Assembly: GCF_004379255.2 (NCBI RefSeq)
Contig: NC_056049.1
Coordinates: forward strand, 22,428,063-22,492,062
Source: Salvia splendens
Lineage: Eukaryota > Streptophyta > Magnoliopsida > Lamiales > Lamiaceae
Direction: 5' to 3'
DNA: 64,000 bases
A program made the translations under genes and the position numbers. This document shows positions 13,765 to 27,134 of this stretch, one piece after another; within the stretch, counting starts at the first letter, position 1, and each line of letters begins with the position of its first letter. The notes under the pieces were generated by a model, which worked only from the letters and a program-made list of their open reading frames with translations, did no database searches and was not told where the DNA came from.

Positions 13765-13777
13765 CTAGACCACACTA

Positions 13778-14900
13778 CCCGTTACGAGTATATGGACCAT
13801 TTGTAGTTTAGACCTAATTTTGGAATTTCAGTGATACAGTTTTAACTTCTTTACAATTTAAATCTACCCATTTCATTTGTGCGAAATTAGAGTTTAGTTT
13901 TAGACAATCATTCCAACATTGGCCACGCCACGATCATTCAAATTCTAACATCTTATGTTGAATTCGGGACTCTCTTCTCAAATTGTTAATTTTATAGTCA
14001 GATACCCACAATCCAAATTAATTTTTACAAGTTTGTGTGTTGTTTTACGCTTGTACAAATTGTAGTGTTCCAAACGTTTGGCAATGAAATTGAGCAATAC
14101 GATATATCGGCCTAAATAATGAACTTTCATTCAAACCCCTCAATCCTTTTTAAAATTTTGATGATAAATGGATGTCTTAGTCTCTATTTTAAACTTGTGT
14201 AAAAAATTGGGCAGAGTTCAACCGTAAAAAAATGACAATTGGGTCTTTATTAGCAAGTTTTAAAAAATGAGTAAAAAAATCCAAAAAATTAGTAGTTCAA
14301 TTGCAATAGACCCATATTATATACTGTATAAGAATATTTGGTTGAGTGCCGAATAAAGTTAAGTGATACTAACAAGTAATCATAGTATTTGTACATTAAG
14401 ACACACGTGTAGCCATAGGGAGACTTAAATTAAATCTCCAATAAACTTATATAGGCCGCTAATTAAACCTTTAATAACACATCTAGCTAGTGCATAAATA
14501 ATACTACTACACAGTCCCAAGAAGTCAAGAACATTAATAAAATGATAGTAGGAGTAGTACATTAATTTAGAAAATTAATGATCTCAACCACTTCAAAAAT
14601 TTTAGTAACTATAGGCTTAATGAACCCCAATCATGCAGTTATTTGAATTTAAATGCCTACAATTTTATTTAGCAACATTTCTGTTAATATTTTTTTACTG
14701 ATACTCTTATATACTTGAATTACCTTTTATTTTACAATAATTATAAATCATCGTGTTATAAATATTCCATAGAATAAAACTTTTTTATTAGAATCTGTTC
14801 ATTTTGTTTGGTGATGATTCGCACACAAACTATACATGAGGCCCTTTTATTTGGATGTAATTACATTTTCAGCCCCAAATGTTTAGCGAAAGAATCCCAC
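13778..14900. other. Intergenic spacer before the CDS gene
   Basis: AT-rich and without supportable genes or clear repeats. The last 100-200 bases presumably include the promoter of the CDP-diacylglycerol synthase gene. Confidence 0.5.
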
Positions 14901-15048
14901 CAATCCTCACGCATTTACTTCCCCCACTCTGTTGGACTTCCTCCTTCCCCCTCTAGAGAGAGAGAGAGAGAGGCGAAGGTCAGATCTCCCTTGCTATTGA
15001 ATCTCCTTGCTTCTGCTCAGTTAGCGCGACACCTTGTAATTGCTCAGG
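14901..15048 (+). promoter_or_regulatory. Probable 5' leader exon of the CDS gene
   Basis: A pyrimidine-rich stretch followed by an (AG)n run at about 14954-14972 and then C/T-rich sequence ends ATTGCTCAG/GTTTGTC at 15048, a good donor. The coding ATG is at 16068, so a leader intron of about 1 kb is inferred. The acceptor was not fixed and the transcription start is not visible. Confidence 0.45.
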
Positions 15049-16067
15049 TTTGTCTTCTCTTCCCTCTTCTCTCCTGCTAGTTTTTCTTGTACGATTATGC
15101 GTCCATTTATATCGTAGCAGTGCAGCGTAGTTGTTGCTGAATTCTAATAGCTACGTGTTGTGAAGTTATGCATATGTTCCTTGCCGTTATTCTATTTTTT
15201 TTTCAAATGAATTTGTGTTTAAGTCGCGAGGATTTGTCATTTGGCAGTTTTAATTTATGCTTCGCTATCTATATGCATTATACATATCTGTCGTGGAGTG
15301 GCTCCAGTGTTTCTGGTAATTTGAGTAATTGAATTCTGCGATTGTATGAAATATGTAGAGTCATGATGAAGATATGTTAAGCTTCAAAAAGGTTTTGGTG
15401 GTGCATTTATTGCAGGAGCTTCTGCCTTGTATTGGTGTATTATAATCCAGTATTCTGTTTCTGGCTGTTGAAATGTGTTCATTATGAGAGTGTTTGTTAT
15501 GAAAGTGTAAATCTGCCAATTTTGGTTGTTTAAGTAGGACTGGGAGGTTTAGAATTGGGACGAGTGATTGGAGAAGTTTGCACACTATGCTTCGTTTACT
15601 TTGGAGTTTGGACATTCTGGGGAGATTGCGTTGGAGAATATGTCATGATTGGAGAATTGTAGATAGAAGTCATGCTAGCAGAAATATGATAGATGCATTT
15701 TGGGGAACTCTCCACGTATTGTTTATTTTGGCTTTAGAATTTTTAGATTTTATTGATGGGTGGCTAGCAAGATAAAATTATGTATCCTAAAAATATTAAA
15801 AGCAAAGAGGTTTTTTGCTACTGATTAAGGGATTAAACATAATCACAGAGATGAAATTTATGTATATTATTTTCCTTAATCTGTTGAGAAGCTTCTGGAC
15901 TTTTGGGTTGATATTGATTGTACAATGATGAGGACTTTATTTTGGTTATTCCAGCTACTTGGAGATTCAAGTGGGAGTTAACATTCCAAATTCCCAATAC
16001 TAGCGCTCAGTTCTTAAGACTTCTGATTGTAAAGGGAATATATTTGTAGTGGCTATACATAGTAACA

Positions 16068-19000
16068 ATGGACAGGGATAATGGTTCTGGTGGTCCATCA
16101 ACACCTAGTGGACCTACTGCAAGGTTACGTCGGCGGAAAGGCTCAACTGAGGTTTGTCAGGGTTTGTTTTGTTATGTTTTCAATGACAATATCTGATATT
16201 TGGTATTTCCAGCTGAATATATGAGGTTGTAATAGTTTTCGTTTGAGAATGAAGGTATATTTGGATTAATGAATTTCAAATCTCGTAGTAATAGGTTTGA
16301 AAATGAAATTATGTTTTTTAATATTTTATGTAATTTAAATTTGTAGTAAGAAAATGAATAAATGTAGATGTGGCCATTGAAATGATTGCTTAAGATTGTG
16401 GATTGATTATATAGGATTGCAAATATATTATCCAACCTAGTTATGCATTGGGATTTCTAGTGAAAACAGAGTACAAATGAAATTAATTAATATAGTTTTG
16501 AAAGTTTGGCATAGTAGACAATGAAATGTTCCTTTGGAGAATCAGAGATATGAGTGAACATGGCCTTCTTTTTAGATATAACGTGATGTTGCTTACTCTT
16601 ATAATATCCATAAATTTTTTATAAAGTTCACTTTCCATCTCAATGCAGTGTTTAAGAAAACCAATCTACTGGCTACTTCTCCATGTGAGAAGAACCTATG
16701 TTCAAGCACTTAAATTGCCTCTAGTATTGTATACTAGCAGTGTCAATCACTGCATGTGTGTTGAGATCAAGTGCCCAGTTCTCCCCGTGATTGCTTCTTA
16801 AGAAATGCCCTTAGATGAATAAACTTAGGGCTGGCAATTTTTGACACGGCACGATAATCCGACACGAATCCGCACGAAATAATTGGGTTTGGATCAAGTC
16901 TTATTGGATACGGGTCATTATTGGGTTGACCCAATAAGAACACGAAAAATTCGGGTCGGGTGCGGGTCGGGTGCGGGTCGGATGCGGGTAACCTGTTAAA
17001 AATTAATATTTTATTATTTTATTATTTTTATTTTTTATTAGATTTAATTTAGTAACTTTTACTTAGGAAAATAATAAAAAAATAGATTAGGGTTTAGAAA
17101 TTAGAATTACCTCCCAAAGCGGTTCGTGTCGCTATCGTGTTGTTATCGTGTCGGGTCGCTATCGTGTTGCTATTGTGTCGCTATCGTGTCGCTATCGTGT
17201 TGCTATCGTGTTCAGGTCGATATCGTGTTGCTATCGTGTCGGGTCAACCCAAAGCGGTTCGTGTCGCTATCGTGTTTGGGTCGTGTCCGGGTCGTGTCCG
17301 GGTTTGGAGATGGCGGGTCGGATTCGTGTTCGGGTTTGGGGTTTCCTTAACAGGTTGGGTTCGGGTTTGGCCTTATTGGGTTGGGTCGTTATCGGGTCAA
17401 CCCGATAACGACCCAATCCGCACGATTTGCCACCCCTAAATAAACTGTAGCAATAAAGAGTTAAGTAACTAAAATAACTCATAGAAAAACTGTGCATTGC
17501 ATTTATTTTCATTCGCTTATGTAATCTGCATATATCCTTAAGCTATTTTAGCTTTGACTTCTACTAATTGATTTGGAACTGTTTTAAAAAGTCTCATAAT
17601 TGCCTTTTGTATTACAACTCCAGGTTGCTCCAGAAGTCGAAACAAACGGCGATCGTTTACTTTTTAATGACCGTAACAAGTACAAGTCAATGTTAATCCG
17701 GACATATTCAACTGTCTGGATGATTGGGGGATTTGTCTCGATAATATACTTGGGTCACCTTTATATATGGGCTATGGTAGTGGTTATTCAAATATTTATG
17801 GCTAAGGAGCTGTTCAATTTGCTTAGGAAGGCACATGAAGACCGGCAACTCCCTGGTTTTAGGCTCTTAAATTGGTGAGTACTGTAGAGTGTAGCCTTTT
17901 TGCCAACTCTCCCATATTTATGTTATTGGCATTCCCTTTTATGGACTTCAGATTTCATGATTCCTGAACGCTGAGCTTGTTCCATCTTGTTAATATGCTT
18001 AGAATTCATAATGCTGCTTGCATAGTTATTACAGGGTGGCATCAATCGCATAACTTTGGACTGACTGACTGGGCTTCTTTGTCTCATTAATCCTGACCTC
18101 CTTCTGTTTCTCTCTCTTTGTTTTCTTGTTGTCTCTATCTTTGTCTTACATGACGTCACTTCATACCTTCAGGCACTTCTTCTTCACAGTCATGCTTTTC
18201 GTATACGGTCGAATTCTCAGTCAAAGACTTGTCAATACTGTGACTATGGACAAATTCTTGTATAAGCTGGTGGGCAGACTTATAAAGTATCATATGGTTA
18301 CCTGTTATTTCTTGTATATCGCAGGTTGGTATATTAGTTGATACTTCATTTTTCTTCCGTTATTGTTTTTTGTATGCATCAGTAGGCTGTATTTAACTAC
18401 TCCCTCCGTCCCACTCTACGTGGAGCATTTCTAATTCAGCACGGGATTTTATGTAGTGTTGTTTTGTGAGTAAAGTGAAGAGAATAAAGTAAGAGAGAGG
18501 GAAAAAGTAGAGAGAGTGATGTTTCTATATTTAGATTTGTGTCATTTAGAGCGGGACTTCCCAAAAAGGAAAATGTGTCACTTAGAGTGGGACGGAGGGA
18601 GTATTGATTTTCCTTTTTCAGTTTGTTGTATGTCTGTTCATGGATTCCCCTTCATGCTCTATATTTCATTTTTTTTGCATGATGGTGTCCTCTACACTTT
18701 ATGATTTGTATGGCTTCCAATATACGTGCTTGTATGTATATTATATTTTAGGTGGAGTAAGATGTCCTATGCATGTTTGAACAAGAAACTGAGCTTACCC
18801 TCTTTTTGTCTGTTCAGGTTTTATGTGGTTCATCCTTACATTGAAAAAGAAGATGTACAAGTATCAATTTAGCCAATATGCTTGGACACACATGATTTTG
18901 ATTGTGGTGTTTACACAATCAGCATTTACAGTGGCTAATATTTTTGAAGGAATATTCTGGTAAGACAACTTTACTTTTCCTGTTTATTGTTAATTTGCTT

Positions 19001-20796
19001 CCATTTCGTATCTCCAAAATACTTGTGCGGTCTTGTAATATTACTTTAATACAATTGCAACTCTGGTCGAGTTAACAACTAATTACTTACAAGAATAAGT
19101 GAAGGAACTTCTCCATAAACATACTACTGTGATTCCTTTTATTGTTTTCTTTATGCATCTTGATGACTTCAACTTCTCTTTCAGTGAAACTAGTGCCTAC
19201 ATCATACACTTATCACCTGATTCTATGTTATGAAATGAAATGGTGCTTGCTGACTGCATTATATAAAATTTGAACTGGTACAGACGACCTAAAGCAAAAT
19301 TGACGACAATTTCAGGTTCCTTCTTCCAGCATCACTTATTGTCATCAATGACATTGCTGCTTATATTTTTGGATTCTTCTTTGGAAGAACTCCTTTGATC
19401 AAGCTCTCACCAAAGAAAACATGGGAAGGCTTTATTGGAGCGTCTTTTGCTACTATGATCTCTGCCTTTGTGGTGAGTTAGCCATCCATTTATCAATAAA
19501 AACCACAAACAATGGATACATCATTTTTAGTAAAGGTTTTTTTTTTGTTTTGCTATCAAGGTCTATTTTGGTTCTTCTGATAAAAAATATATCATTTCAC
19601 ATTTACCTAGTCTTCATGAATGGGGATAAACTGCGTATTCAAACGCCTCATTTGTATCTTCTAGTAAATTCATATTTAAACTAAATAAAGTACAATTGAT
19701 AATCTACCTTTAATGACAGGTGGCTTAGTTCTATAACTTTTGATGGTAAATTTATTTTTCATTTTTTCTCTACAGCTGGCAAATATAATGGGTCGCTTTC
19801 AGTGGTTAACATGCCCAAGAAAGGTAATTGTGGCAAATTCTTAGTTGGAGATTATTATGTCCGTGGAGCACTCAAACTATCTCTTTGAATTTTATAGGAT
19901 TTGTCGACTGGTTGGCTAGAATGTGATCCTGGTTCATTGTTTAAGCCTGAATATTATACTGTACCACAGTGGTTTCCTGAATGGGTAAGCGCTTAAGCTA
20001 TCATTTTAGCTTCAAGCTTGCATCATCTGATACATTACTTTTATGAAGATAACAATTGTTGAATATTAAATTATTAATTTTATCCTTTGATCTGTTTGCC
20101 CAATTTTTATCATCTTTGTACTCCAGCTGGTGATTTTCCAGTTTAAAGTTGGCTAATTATGAGCTACAATACACTTATTGCAGTTTCCATGGAGAGAAAT
20201 TTCTATTTTACCTGTGCAGTGGCATGCATTATGTCTTGGTCTTTTTGCGTCAATTATAGCACCTTTTGGAGGCTTTTTTGCCAGTGGCTTTAAACGGGCT
20301 TTCAAGATCAAGGTTCGGAAATCATTCTTCACCAATCCAAGTTCTGTCACTGTTAGTCTTCTTTTGTTGGAATCTGATGCTGTACATGCTCTTTTGTGAT
20401 TTTCTGGTTTGTACCAGGATTTTGGAGATAGCATTCCTGGTCATGGTGGTATCACAGATAGAATGGATTGCCAGGTGGGTTCGAAAACATTTGTGATTTT
20501 TGAACTGCAAGCAATTTTATGCTCATAACACTGACCAATGTGCAGATGGTGATGGCCGTCTTTGCATACATATACCACCAATCGTTCATCGTACCACAAA
20601 GCCTGTCAATCGAGATGATCATGGACCAGGTATGTACCCGTAATCGTCTACACAGATACGCGAATATTTTCTGCTTACGACTGTAAATTATAAACTGCTG
20701 TTGTAGATTCTAATGAACCTGACGTTTGAGGAGCAGAGAGCTCTGTACACGAAACTCGGGCAGATAATCATAGAGAAGCAGTTCGGAGAATCCTAA
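16068..20796 (+). CDS. CDS1: CDP-diacylglycerol synthase (phosphatidate cytidylyltransferase)
   Basis: Converts phosphatidate and CTP to CDP-diacylglycerol, the precursor of phosphatidylinositol and phosphatidylglycerol, in the ER membrane. Eleven exons join in phase: 16068-16151, 17624-17874, 18173-18324, 18818-18959, 19316-19472, 19776-19823, 19898-19984, 20184-20312, 20418-20474, 20546-20629, 20707-20796. They give 426 aa, the usual length of the eukaryote-type enzyme. The short basic N-terminus (ARLRRRKGS) is followed by several hydrophobic membrane segments. [13 protein letters not shown] lies in exon 5, and the CTP-transferase signature runs from FKRAFKIK into [17 protein letters not shown] (about residues 343-367), with the conserved HGG and DRxD residues present. 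Plants have several paralogues, so the number in the symbol is a best guess. Introns 1 and 3 carry transposon insertions. Confidence 0.95.
16826..17438. mobile_element. Non-autonomous hAT element in intron 1 of the CDS gene
   Basis: Left end TAGGGCTGGCAA and the reverse complement of the right end, TAGGGGTGGCAAA, form short TIRs. The 8-mer AATAAACT is duplicated exactly at 16818-16825 and 17439-17446, the size expected for hAT. The interior is unusually GC- and CpG-rich, with about ten copies of a GCTATCGTGTT-like unit at 17126-17275 and GGGTCGTGTCCGG repeats after it. Open frames through it are simple-repeat artefacts. Confidence 0.85.
18400..18601. mobile_element. Stowaway MITE in intron 3 of the CDS gene
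   Basis: Termini CTCCCTCCGTCCCACTCTA and TAGAGTGGGACGGAGGGAG are perfect inverted repeats. TA flanks both sides (18398-18399, 18602-18603). Length is 202 bp. This is the classic Stowaway structure. Confidence 0.9.
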
Positions 20797-22558
20797 ATCT
20801 CCAAGCCGATGCTTTCTGTAGCCATGTGTTTTTAGTTCTAGTTTTGATTCTTCTTTTTTGTGAAACTCAGTTGCCATGTACATGTCTTGTTTTTTTATTC
20901 ATTTCTATATATACTTTGTGATAATGTTGAATTTAGGTGCTGGTATTGTATAGCACTTTGACAGTTGATTGATTAGTTACGATGCATTCTAATGGTTAAC
21001 GTTTCAACAATGTTGGTGATAGGATAAATGTGATTGATGTTCGAAAATATATTCCCTTCACTCATTTTGCCACTCCCATTCAAGACTAATAAAACAGATT
21101 CCTAACATAGACAGATGGGATATGTGAACATATGTAAAACAAGATAAGAAATACGGGCGCAAATATAAGATTTTTTTCGTTGTTGTTTGAAAGAATATAA
21201 ATTATCTAAATTTGTATAGTATACTAAATAACATGGTTTAACTTGATAAATTAGTGGGTTACATAAACATGGTTAAAGTTATAATTTTAGTAAGATTGGA
21301 GAGGGCCAAGTTATAATTTTGGTAAAATTGAAGAAGACCCTTATCTTATATTGAGCTTTGAATTAAGCTTAACTATGATATCAAACAATTAGAAATGTTC
21401 ATATGTAATTCTTTATCTTGGTATTTACTAACGTATCAAACACATCATAGGGAAGTGATCAATTGTTAACTCACTCTCTAGTTGCTAACTACATAAATTT
21501 AAGACCATAGAATTTTAGAAATCTAGTGGTCTAAAATTTGCCACGTGTAATTTTCGTTTTTATTAATTAAATCGAAAAAGATAAAAAAAACTATCAAATT
21601 AGGGTTTAAGATGAATATGTCAATATAGTGTTTTGAAAATATCAACACAATGCTTCGAGAATATCAACACATTGATTTAAGAATGACATTCTACATGTAT
21701 TATATTGACATATTTTATATACTATGTTGACATTTATTGTTGTACGAAAAAATTGAAAATTTACGAAAAAAATTTCAAATTTTGACATTGGAACATATGC
21801 AAGTGAGATCTCGTTAGAATCCTTATGAAATTATCTTTAATTTGATATATGTTGTGCGAAAAAATAATTTAAATCGAGAAAGTTATATGTATTTTAAAGT
21901 TATGTGATATTTTTTTAAAATTAGTTACAATTAATTTATTGTAAATTGACCTTAATACCTTATTGACGATTTTTGTTGGTTGATCGTATTGACATTCCGA
22001 GATTAATGATCTAGGCTATTGATTTAAATATCTAAGATCTATTATTTAATTAATTAAATATTGAGTTAGTAATATAACACTCCAAGTCCACTCCCCATCC
22101 TAATAGTAAAAGTTAAGTTATCGTTTAGAAGTCTCAATTTGACGTCACATTTGATTAATCCATTTTACTTGTATTTCATTATAAAATTTATAAAATCAGA
22201 ATAGAAAATTTGAGTGAAAAAATAATACCATTAGTATTAATTTTTTTTATATGTACTTGCAAATAGAACCCCTTATTTTTTCAAATTAGTAAAATAATGA
22301 TTTTGAAAACCATAAATATGAAAAAATAGAAAATTTACTACAAATAATTTGTAAATATTACCCTTCGTCTCATCATCCTAAACCTCATCTCTCTTTTCCA
22401 CCCACACATACACCACCACCTCTGCCACCGGCGCCACCCGCCACCAGCGCCGTCTGACGTCGTCTCCATCTTCACTTCGCACACCACACTGCATTACACC
22501 AAACTTCTAATAAAAAGAAAGCTCAATTTTCATGTCTTGTTTTGTACCTGCGTAGAAA
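20797..22558. other. Spacer between the CDS gene and CFM3
   Basis: The first 150-200 bases are the CDS 3' untranslated region. The middle is AT-rich. A repeat-like segment starts near 21449 (ATAGGGAAGTGATCAATTG) and resembles the left ends of the elements at 39253 and 39553. Degenerate TCAACAC/TTGACAT repeats occur at 21620-21735. Positions 22380-22500 are C-rich and probably the CFM3 promoter and leader. Confidence 0.5.
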
Positions 22559-25500
22559 ATGAGAATTTCCGTGGTGCCCACCTACCAATTCTGCCCACAA
22601 CCCACCTTCTTGATGGATTCATTACAGAGCTCATCGTGCAAATTCCATCTAAGAAAAACCCTAAGTCTCTCCAACCCCACTTCTTTCATTCCCGCCAAGA
22701 TTCATCACAGAAGCAGCTCAGATTGCACACCGAGGAAAAATCCTCGTAAAAGATCCAATCTTTGGCAGAAAAACAATGGTAGGGTCGGTTTATCTTGGGA
22801 AGATTCGAGCTCACAGCCTAGTATTAGTAGTAGGAGTAGAGTAATTTCGTCTGGTCGTTCTTGGTTGGATAATTGGAATGCAACTGGTGAGACAATTGGT
22901 GGGAGGAGACCTCAGGCAGTGATGAATTATAGGAATAGAAGGGATGCTTCGAGCTCGGATACCGAAGAGGGCACTAGTACTAGTACTGGTGGTAGTACTA
23001 TGGAGAGGATTGTTGAAAAGTTGAAGAAGTTTGGTTACATGGATGATGTTAGTGAGGAGAATGACAAGAAGAATGTAATTGAAAAGGGATCTGTTGAGGA
23101 TATATTCTATGTTGAGGAAGGATTGTTGCCTAATACTAGGGGTGGATTTTCGAAAGAGTTCCCTTTTGGGGATGAGAGTGCATCTATGGGTGGTAATGGG
23201 GAGGTGAGTTTCCCTTGGGAGAAGAATACTTCGAATGCGCCAAAGAGGACTTTGGATAGTCGAAAGAACCGTAGTTTGGCAGAAATGACTCTTCCTCACT
23301 CAGAGCTTAATAGGCTGAGGAATTTGGCTCTTAAGGTAAAGAATAAAACAAGGGTTAGTGGAGCAGGGGTGACGCAGCAGGTTGTGGAGACGATTCGTGA
23401 GAAGTGGAAAACATCTGAGGTGGTAAGGTTAAAGATTGAAGGGCCTCCTGCGCTCAATATGAAACGCGTGCACGAGATTTTGGAGGTGAGCTTTTCTTGC
23501 TCAACATTTTTCAGTATCCTTTATATTTTATTGTTGATGGTAACTCTATTTTGGTGTGATAACTTGATTGTCATTTCTTGTTTTGAAACTATGTATTTAT
23601 TGATCATCAACTCACAATGCAATGATTTTGGATGGTTTACAGTAATGTCTCAGGGTATGTAGACACTAGGATTTGAATATAAATATTATAATAGTCTGCA
23701 TTCTGCAAATTATGGAAATCCTTAAGTCTCTTACTTAGAAGTTATATTGTTCTTAGATCAGGAAAAACTAGTGTCATTGTATTCCGCAATTCTTCATTTT
23801 TCATAACTTGTATTCTATTCTCCTGATTAGTCTTGTAATGGAAGTAATTTGCATTTAGTAACTCTTGGAATAATATGCTCAAGCACCATTGTTTCCTCGG
23901 TACTGGTACTAGACTTAAGATAATTCTACCTTTCATAGAGTTCTTTTGGAGTTGTGAAAGTAAATCAATACTAGTCATTCTAGTTGACATTGTATTCCTT
24001 TTGCTTAGAGAAAAACTGGTGGATTGGTTATCTGGAGATCTGGGACTTCCGTCTCAGTTTATAGAGGCGTGACTTATGAGGATCCCACACAAAAGATGAA
24101 GAAAAAGATATATAGAAGGCATGAATCACCTCAAAAGTCTATACCTACCACTGAGAAGACCAGTCGGGATTTTTCCAACCTCATTCCTTTAGCTAACAAG
24201 GATGCTGCTCAAGAAGAACGATCAAGCATCATGAAGCCGGATGCTGCTCAAGCAGAACGATCAAGCACCATGAAGCCGGATGCTGCTCAAGCAGAACAAT
24301 CAAGCATCATGAAGCTGGATGATACAACGTCTGAAACATCATCTGAAGTGAAATATGAAGATGAAGTGGACAAGTTATTAGACAGCCTCGGACCAAGGTA
24401 TGAAGATTGGCCTGGTGAGGGTCCACTTCCGGTAGATGCGGATTTGCTCCCAGGTGTTGTCCCTGGTTACAAGCCCCCCTTTAGATTACTTCCCTATGGT
24501 GTGAGATCGACACTTACAATGAGGGAGGCGACTTCTCTGCGGAGGCTTGCTAGAGTGCTGCCACCACATTTTGCAGTAGGTAAGCAATGCTGAATGTAAA
24601 TTAGACATTCTATGATAAAGATTATTGTTATACTATTGATGATTTGCAATCTGCAGGAAGAAGCAGGCAGCAACAAGGATTAGCTGCAGCCATGGTCAAG
24701 CTATGGGAAAGAAGTTCGATAGCAAAAATTGCTCTTAAACGTGGGGTTCAGCTAACAACCAGTGAGAGAATGGCAGAAGATCTCAAGGTAACCCAAATAG
24801 GCCAATTTTGTTTAATTGTCCATAAATTTAAATTTGTAACTAACAAGCTAAACAATCAAGAGAGATACTCTCATCACTTGCTTGATTGCCTAATTGCAAG
24901 AAACTGAAAAAAATTGAGGTAGATTTAATTATTTTAGAATATGGATAACAACATGCTACCTGATACAGAGATTAACTGGGGGTATGCTGCTCTCAAGAAA
25001 CAAGGACTTCCTTGTCTATTATAGAGGGAAAGACTTTTTGGCACCGGATATCTCTGAAGCATTGCTGGAACAGGAGAGATTAGCAAAAGCTTTACAGGAT
25101 GAAGAAGAACAAGCACGGTTGCGAGCCTCACCCTTTGTCACACCACGTTTTGAACAGATTGAGGAATCTGGATTTGCGGGTACACTTAAAGAAACTCTAG
25201 ATGCAGACAATAGATGGGGAAAACAACTGGATGATGAAGATAAGGAGAAGGTGATGAGGGAAGCAGAATTGTTGCGACATGCCAACCTTGTGAGGAAGCT
25301 GGACAATAAGCTTGCCTATGTAAGTCTCGTCATCTGGGAATCTTAGTAGTATTTTGCACCAATAACATGATTATTAATGGATGGATAAGCTTAAGAAAAA
25401 AATGTTTTGAATGACTTGAAGCTTCTCTAAACAGGCTGAAAGAAGGCTACAGAAAGCCGAGCGAGCATTGTCAAAGGTGGAGGAGTCTTTATCTCCAGCC

Positions 25501-26613
25501 GATCAAGCAGATGACCCAGAAAGTCTCACCGATGAAGAAAGGTTTATGTTCCGGAAGCTTGGTTTAAGGATGAAAGCCTTTTTACTTCTGGGTAAATGAA
25601 ATGTCTACTATACTATGCATTTTGGTTTCATATGTGGCCATTTTTGTCAAATAGTCTCATTTCAGGGAGGCGTGGAGTTTTTGGCGGCACAGTGGAGAAC
25701 ATGCACTTGCACTGGAAATATCGGGAATTAGTGAAGATCATTGTTAAGGCACCAAACTTTGAGGAGGTCAAGAATATTGCACTAGCTCTTGAAGCTGAGA
25801 GTGGTGGTATCTTGGTTTCTGTAGATAAAATATCCAAAGGATATGCAATAATTGTTTTCCGGGGCAGGGAGTACAAAAGGCCACCATTGCTGCGGCCGAA
25901 GAACTTGTTGACGAAAAGGAAAGCATTGGCACGTTCAATTGAACTTCAAAGGAGTCAGGTGCCCCACTTTGTTTGTTCAACTTTTTAGCGCATTGTGTCC
26001 ATTCCAGCAGACAACACCGTTGTCTACCCTCACAGAGTGATGCATATTGTAATTGACATGTACGTCGAATTTTCTTGCAGGCCCTCATAAACCATATTGC
26101 AACGTTGCAAACAAGAGTGAGGGAACTAAGAAGTGAAATTGTATGTAGCTTTTTTTTGCTTATTATCTAAATCAAATTGGGTTACTGTACTTGTTTTAGT
26201 GTTCTTGCTTATAGAGTAATTTGTGTCAACCATTATTTGGTGATTGTAGGAACAAATGGCAGCTATTAAAGACCGAGGAGATGAAGAATTATACAATAAA
26301 CTGGAATCAGCTTACCCTTCTGAAGATGACAGTGAGGTAGTTTCTTTCTTTTCTTTGTAAAGTTCAATATTCTCAACAGAATTAACAGAAAATATAGATT
26401 TTACAGACTTTGATAACATGAAAGAATTTTTTCTTGTGCTAGTGTAAAAAAATGTTTCCTGATTTGATTTTGGAACTTTTACAGGAGGAAGGGGATGAGA
26501 GTTATCTGGACACCTCAGATGGCACGGTTGAACAGAATGATGAAGTGTATTCAGAATCAAGTTTTCCTTATGGTTTTGAAGATGAAGTAGAAATAGAAAG
26601 TGCAGAGGTATGA
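22559..26613 (+). CDS. CFM3: CRM-domain factor for organellar group II intron splicing (CFM3 type)
   Basis: CFM3 proteins bind and help splice group II introns in chloroplasts, sometimes mitochondria. Nine exons join in phase: 22559-23485, 24009-24579, 24657-24787, 24969-25319, 25435-25591, 25666-25958, 26081-26140, 26250-26336, 26485-26613. They give 901 aa, near the family length. The first about 60 residues are Ser/Thr-rich and poor in acidic residues, as in a transit peptide. Three CRM domains are seen: the first around residues 245-330 (closing at [11 protein letters not shown]...VYRG), the second around 470-563 ([19 protein letters not shown]), and the third around 690-780, with its GRRG loop and IIVFRG. 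Residues 373-413 are a three-fold repeat of about 14 residues. The tail is acidic. An alternative start is the Met at 22616. The last exon could continue past GAG/GTATGA, but no better ending was seen. Confidence 0.92.
24199..24320 (+). repeat. In-frame 42-bp minisatellite in CFM3 exon 2
   Basis: Three imperfect copies of a 42-bp unit encode DAAQ(A/E)E(R/Q)SS(I/T)MKP. The unit length is a multiple of three, so the frame is kept. It lies in the linker between CRM domains 1 and 2, where length variation is likely tolerated. Confidence 0.85.
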
Positions 26614-27134
26614 TCAGCAATGACAGCAATGGTTACTGTTTATAATGGGAAAAATGAACGAATGAAGAGAGATATGCGCAGGTTTGATGCAACGAATCCT
26701 CGATGGTAGCATGTACTTGGCTCTTCGTGCGCAGGTTTGATGCAACCAAACCTCAATGTTAGATGTTCTTGGATATTAGATTGAAGATAACAACACTGCT
26801 ATCTCGAGCTGTGTGAATGTATACAAGTTTTTTATGAAATGGAATTATACTGCATTTCATTTTGATGCTCGAAAACACATTCCATTCACACATTTTGACA
26901 TTCAACTAATGTACTATTAAAATTCATGTCAAAAGCAAAAGAGACTTCTAATAAGGGGTGAATAAATTGTAAACTCAGTCGAAATTGAAATGCTGTTGGA
27001 GAGGTCAAACGAAACTCATTTAACATGATGAACAAGTTATATATATAGGAGGTATTAGCTCAGAAGCTCAAACTGCCTCTACAACATTCCACAACAATCG
27101 GCACACAGAAATACTTATGCTAAGAAGTTGCAGA
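26614..27134. other. Convergent 3' ends of CFM3 and the NRPE7-like gene
   Basis: Holds the 3' untranslated regions of two genes facing each other. A partial duplication (GCGCAGGTTTGATGCAAC) occurs at about 26677 and 26731. No gene is seen. Confidence 0.6.

Noticed and set aside
17126..17439. Three overlapping frames encoding Arg/Val/Cys-rich repeats
   Set aside because: All three derive from the short tandem array inside the hAT in CDS intron 1.
22811..23299. 162-codon minus-strand open frame
   Set aside because: Shadow of CFM3 exon 1; no family resemblance.
24199..24320. Possible CRISPR-like array
   Set aside because: The repeats are contiguous and in frame within a plant exon; CRISPR arrays do not occur in plant nuclear DNA.
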